From assembly GCF_900312995.1 (NCBI RefSeq), contig NZ_ONZI01000003.1, positions 62,001 through 126,000 of the forward strand: a stretch of 64,000 nt of DNA, written 5' to 3'. The position numbers and the translations under genes are program-made. Below the pieces are notes generated by a model that was given only the letters and a program-made list of their open reading frames with translations, was not told the origin of the DNA and did no database searches. The stretch is from Kushneria phyllosphaerae (GTDB lineage Bacteria > Pseudomonadota > Gammaproteobacteria > Pseudomonadales > Halomonadaceae). This document shows, one piece after another, positions 61,014 to 64,000 of the stretch (position 1 is the first letter of the stretch; every line of letters begins with the position of its first letter).

Positions 61014-61712
61014 CTAGTACCCGGTGGCGGGAATGGCGCCGCGTGTGGCCGTCAGCATGTGTCCGGTAGGGCGTGCACAGTGCCAGTGTTGATTGGCCGG
61101 GTCATTGACCAGCCGCTCGACCGGAAAGGCGCCGAGCAGGGCAGGCGGTGCCGGTGTGAGAAGTTCGCGCGCCTGTGCCAGTGGCGTCTCGGGAGAAAGC
61201 CAGGCAGCGGCCTGTTCGGCGCTGATGACAGCAGGGAAGCGGTCGGTCAGTGGCGTCAGCGGTGCATCAACCTCCACAGTGACAAGCGCCATGGAATCAA
61301 ACGCCGTTTTGGTATCGGTCATGTATCGACACCAGATGCCTGCCAGCATGAAGGGTTCGCGGTCCACCCGGGTGACCAGAAAGGGCTGTTTCTGCCGCGG
61401 CAGCTGTTTCCAGATATAGACGCCGGACACCGGGATGAGACAGCGTCGGGCGCTGAAGGCTTCGCGAAACATGCGTCTTTCGTCAAGGGATTCGGCGCGC
61501 GCGCAGTGAGGTGCGTGGTCAAGGACCTTGAGCCAGGAAGGCGTCATGCCCCAGAAGGCACGGCCCAGATGAGTGTGGCCCTGTTCCAGGCGAAGCATTG
61601 ACAGCCAGTGTCTGGGGGCAAGATTGGGGCTGGCAACGATGGGGCTGTCGATGACGAGGTCGTCGAGAAGCCGGGCAGTATTCAGTGCTTCAATGTACAA
61701 GCGCCCTGCCAT
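61014..61712 (-). CDS. SRAP (HMCES/YedK)-family protein lacking all catalytic residues
   Basis: A 232-residue SRAP-fold protein. The start is fixed by GGGGAG 6 nt before an ATG reading MAGR. True SRAP proteins start MCGR, with Cys2 linking to abasic DNA. Here that Cys is Ala2. The catalytic Asn of NARAE is Cys70 (CARAES), the Glu of GFYEW is Ile100 (GVYIWK), and the His before RMP is Thr156 (TDRFP). The rest of the fold (WGMTPSW, MFREAFSARRCLIP, FMLAGIW) is kept. Family clear; DNA-crosslink repair activity not expected. Upstream of the M16 peptidase. Confidence 0.88.
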   Translation of the reverse strand: MAGRLYIEALNTARLLDDLVIDSPIVASPNLAPRHWLSMLRLEQGHTHLGRAFWGMTPSWLKVLDHAPHCARAESLDERRMFREAFSARRCLIPVSGVYIWKQLPRQKQPFLVTRVDREPFMLAGIWCRYMTDTKTAFDSMALVTVEVDAPLTPLTDRFPAVISAEQAAAWLSPETPLAQARELLTPAPPALLGAFPVERLVNDPANQHWHCARPTGHMLTATRGAIPATGY

Positions 61713-61917
61713 GGCAATCTCCCCTGATAACATGAAAATGGTGAAGGATATGAACGCCTTGCTAAGGAAAGCTTTGAAATATCATGTGTCCGCGTATAAG
61801 CGTTGTTTACAGCCTGCATGTTTTCGGCATCGGTAATATCTCTTGCTTTTGAAAACAGGCTGGATATGCTGTATGAAAACAGTGTTCGATCACAAAATAT
61901 AACAGGCAGGAATTTTC

Positions 61918-62532
61918 ATGGCGCGCCCAAGACAGCATTCACCGGAAGAGCTGCATGCCAGCGTCATGGCGGCATGCGACAGCTGGCTCAAGGATCATCC
62001 CATACATGCCCTGTCCCTGCGCTCCATTGCTCGCGATGTTGGTTGTGCGCCCAGTACGTTGCTCAAGCTCTATGGCAGCTTCAACAATCTGCTTCAGTAC
62101 GTCAACCTTGAAACGCTCGATAGCCTCAAGGGCCACATTGATACCTTTCAGACCGGGACGCCTGATGAGCGTCTGAGCGCTCTGGCCAGAGCCTATTGGA
62201 ATTTCGCCCACAGCTATCCCCATCGCTGGCAGCTGCTGTTTGATTATCCGCTGGCCGAAGAGGGGGAGCTCGATACCCGACAGGGACGAATGATCGAGGC
62301 GCTTTTTTTGCGGGTCGAGGCCACACTCAAGGAAGTGCAGCCGCATATTGCCGACCTTGAAGCCAGCCGTCTGGCGCGCACCCTCTGGGGCAGCGTGCAT
62401 GGTCTTGTACAGTTGGGGCTCAATCAGCGTCTGGGCTATGGCCAGGGGCAGGCACTTGAGGTGACCGAACTGTTGGATCAGCTTTTGCATACCATTCTGG
62501 CCGGGTTGCGTGCCGGGGGAGGCAAGCATTGA
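61918..62532 (+). CDS. TetR/AcrR-family transcriptional regulator
   Basis: A 204-residue TetR regulator with helix-turn-helix LSLRSIARDVGCAPSTLLKLYGSFNNLLQYVN at about residues 33-64, and a C-terminal ligand domain of the WHG type. Its stop overlaps the TTG start of the MFS-acyltransferase gene (TTGA at 62529), so it probably controls a lipid-related operon that includes itself. The 205-nt upstream region is AT-rich. Confidence 0.92.
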   Translation: MARPRQHSPEELHASVMAACDSWLKDHPIHALSLRSIARDVGCAPSTLLKLYGSFNNLLQYVNLETLDSLKGHIDTFQTGTPDERLSALARAYWNFAHSYPHRWQLLFDYPLAEEGELDTRQGRMIEALFLRVEATLKEVQPHIADLEASRLARTLWGSVHGLVQLGLNQRLGYGQGQALEVTELLDQLLHTILAGLRAGGGKH

Positions 62533-64000
62533 GAAATGTCCTGAGCCTGATGCGCAGTCGTTTTTTTGCGCCCTTTTTCTGGACTCAGGCGCTGGGCGCC
62601 TTCAACGATAACGTTTTCAAAAACGTGTTGTTGTTGCTGGTGACCTTTGTGGCCGTGCCTCGGCTGGGCTGGGATGCCGGGTTGATCAATAATCTGGCCG
62701 CAGCACTTTTCATTCTTCCCTATCTGCTGTTTTCCGCCTGGGGTGGGCAGCTTGCCGACTATCGCGACAAGCGACAGTTGATTATTGCGCTCAAGTGGCT
62801 GGAACTGGCCACCATGACCTGTGCGGCGCTGGCCATCTGGCTGGATGCCTACGCCCTGCTGCTGGGGCTTTTGTTCATGATGGGCACCCAGTCGGCGCTC
62901 TTCGGCCCGGTCAAATACGCCATTCTCCCCCAGCATGTTCAGCGCACCGAGCTGGTTCAGGCCAATGCCTGGGTCGAGATGGGGACCTTTCTGGCCATTT
63001 TGCTGGGAACACTCGGCGCCGGCATTCTCATGGCGCTCGGGGGCAGTCATGCCCGTGTGCTGATCGGCGCAACGCTGGTGGTGGTCTCCCTGTGTGGGCT
63101 GGGGGCAGCGCTGCTGGTCCCCCCGGCGCCGGCCCAGTCCCGTGGACAGTTAAAATGGCAGCCCTTTCGAGGCTCCTGGCAGGTGCTGTCGGCGGCCTGG
63201 CGAGCGCCGCGTATCTTTCGGGCCCTGATCGGGATCAGCATGTTCTGGTTTCTGGGGGCCTGTTACCTGACGCAGTTGCCGCTCTGGACCAGCCATGTCG
63301 TGCACGGTCAGGCCGGGGCCGTCACCATGCTGCTGGCGGCCTTTGCCGTAGGTGTAGGGCTGGGGTCACTGGTCTGTGCCCGCTTGTCTGCTGGCCGGCT
63401 GGAAGTGGGGCTGGTGCCCATCGGGGCCTTCGTGCTGGCGCTGGCGGGCCTTGATTTTGCCGTGCACCCGGCCCTGGGCGGCAGCATCAATACGCTGGCG
63501 GATCTTGTGGTCATGCCGCGTTTCTGGTGGATGCTGCTTGACCTGACCCTGATCGGAATCGGTGGCGGGCTTTATATCATTCCGCTTTATACGCTGGTGC
63601 AGATGCGCAGCAGCGATGAACACCGGGCACGCATGATTGCTGCCAACAATATTCTCAATGCGCTGTTCATGGTGCTGTCGGCGGCCTTTGGCGCCGTGAT
63701 GATCGGGGTGCTCGAAGTTTCCCTGCATACCTTTTTTGCATCGCTGGCGGTCATTTCCCTGATCACGGCACTGGTCTGTGCCGTGCTGCAGGCACGCCCC
63801 ATGATGCGCATCAGTATCTTTGTGCTGGTGCACATGTGGTATCGCCTGCGCATCCGGGGGATTGAAAATATTCCCGATGAAGGCGCCGCCATCGTGGTCT
63901 GTAACCATGTCAGCTTCATGGACGCACTGGTCATGGGTGGCGCCAGCCCCCGCCCGCTGCGCTTTTTGATGGACAAGCCCATTTACGAGTCGCCCGGGCT
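62529..64000 (+). CDS. MFS transporter fused to PlsC-type acyltransferase (3' truncated)
   Basis: At least 490 residues, cut by the window end. The first about 420 residues are an LplT-like MFS carrier (GAFNDNVFKNVLL, FGPVKYAILPQ). The end is a glycerolipid acyltransferase start with HX4D in NHVSFMDAL. LplT and Aas in E. coli recover lysophospholipid; here flippase and acyltransferase are in one chain. The TTG at 62529 has GGGGGAGG about 8 nt upstream, overlapping the TetR stop, and is preferred to the ATG at 62550, which lacks a ribosome-binding site. Whether an AMP-ligase domain follows is beyond the window. Confidence 0.9.
   Translation, partial: MRNVLSLMRSRFFAPFFWTQALGAFNDNVFKNVLLLLVTFVAVPRLGWDAGLINNLAAALFILPYLLFSAWGGQLADYRDKRQLIIALKWLELATMTCAALAIWLDAYALLLGLLFMMGTQSALFGPVKYAILPQHVQRTELVQANAWVEMGTFLAILLGTLGAGILMALGGSHARVLIGATLVVVSLCGLGAALLVPPAPAQSRGQLKWQPFRGSWQVLSAAWRAPRIFRALIGISMFWFLGACYLTQLPLWTSHVVHGQAGAVTMLLAAFAVGVGLGSLVCARLSAGRLEVGLVPIGAFVLALAGLDFAVHPALGGSINTLADLVVMPRFWWMLLDLTLIGIGGGLYIIPLYTLVQMRSSDEHRARMIAANNILNALFMVLSAAFGAVMIGVLEVSLHTFFASLAVISLITALVCAVLQARPMMRISIFVLVHMWYRLRIRGIENIPDEGAAIVVCNHVSFMDALVMGGASPRPLRFLMDKPIYESPG

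Overview
The window reads as one stretch of a moderately GC-rich gammaproteobacterial chromosome. Protein style and gene content (BCCT osmolyte carrier, TAXI-type TRAP transporter, SmoEFGK-type polyol ABC transporter, NAD-malic enzyme, minCDE, sbcB) suggest a halophile of the Halomonadaceae, possibly a Kushneria-like genus. That placement is inference from sequence style, not a database result. Both window edges cut genes: a phospholipase D-like gene on the left and an MFS/acyltransferase gene on the right.

Layout. 1-9 kb: PLD-like enzyme, alpha/beta hydrolase, a three-gene TAXI-TRAP uptake cassette (binding lipoprotein, DUF1850, fused permease), a luciferase-like monooxygenase, a small membrane protein and the zinc-free ribosomal protein L31B. 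9-11.5 kb: a large MscS-family channel. 11.5-24 kb: a polyol catabolic locus in which a LacI-type regulator diverges from a binding protein, two permeases and an ATPase, followed by a long-chain polyol dehydrogenase, xylulokinase, transaldolase, a P-loop sugar/nucleoside kinase and a sugar-porter MFS. Together they could import mannitol or arabitol-like polyols, oxidise them to ketoses, phosphorylate these and feed the pentose phosphate pathway. 24-28 kb: NAD-malic enzyme, a DUF945 protein and a CvfB-like S1 protein. 28-33 kb: fluoride channel crcB behind a recognisable fluoride riboswitch, then pstSCAB behind a Pho box (no phoU follows). 33-41 kb: BCCT transporter, extensin-like protein, a Cys-rich 28-codon ORF coupled to VOC and DUF3253 genes, a GST, purEK, and a class V aminotransferase.

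40-50 kb: mostly single-gene units (Tim44-like, YaaA, Tas-like reductase, Sel1 protein, quinone reductase, LOG protein, DUF501, HNH protein, PatB-like lyase, CnoX-like chaperedoxin). 49.8-51.6 kb is accessory-looking: a lone methyltransferase with long non-coding flanks, ending in two 132-bp repeats that carry decayed initiator-tRNA 3' ends next to an intact tRNA-fMet. 51.7-64 kb: DUF349 protein, minCDE, exonuclease I, an M16 peptidase, an SRAP-family protein that has lost every catalytic residue, and a TetR regulator translationally coupled to an MFS-PlsC protein.

The observations most worth following are the catalytically stripped SRAP homologue (61.0-61.7 kb), the tRNA-fMet pseudo-copy array (51.3-51.6 kb), the fluoride riboswitch with an extra hairpin (28.2 kb), short tandem repeats on both sides of purE (37.3-37.9 kb), and the Cys-rich mini-ORF at 35.7 kb. 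No CRISPR array, insertion sequence, prophage or rRNA gene was seen.
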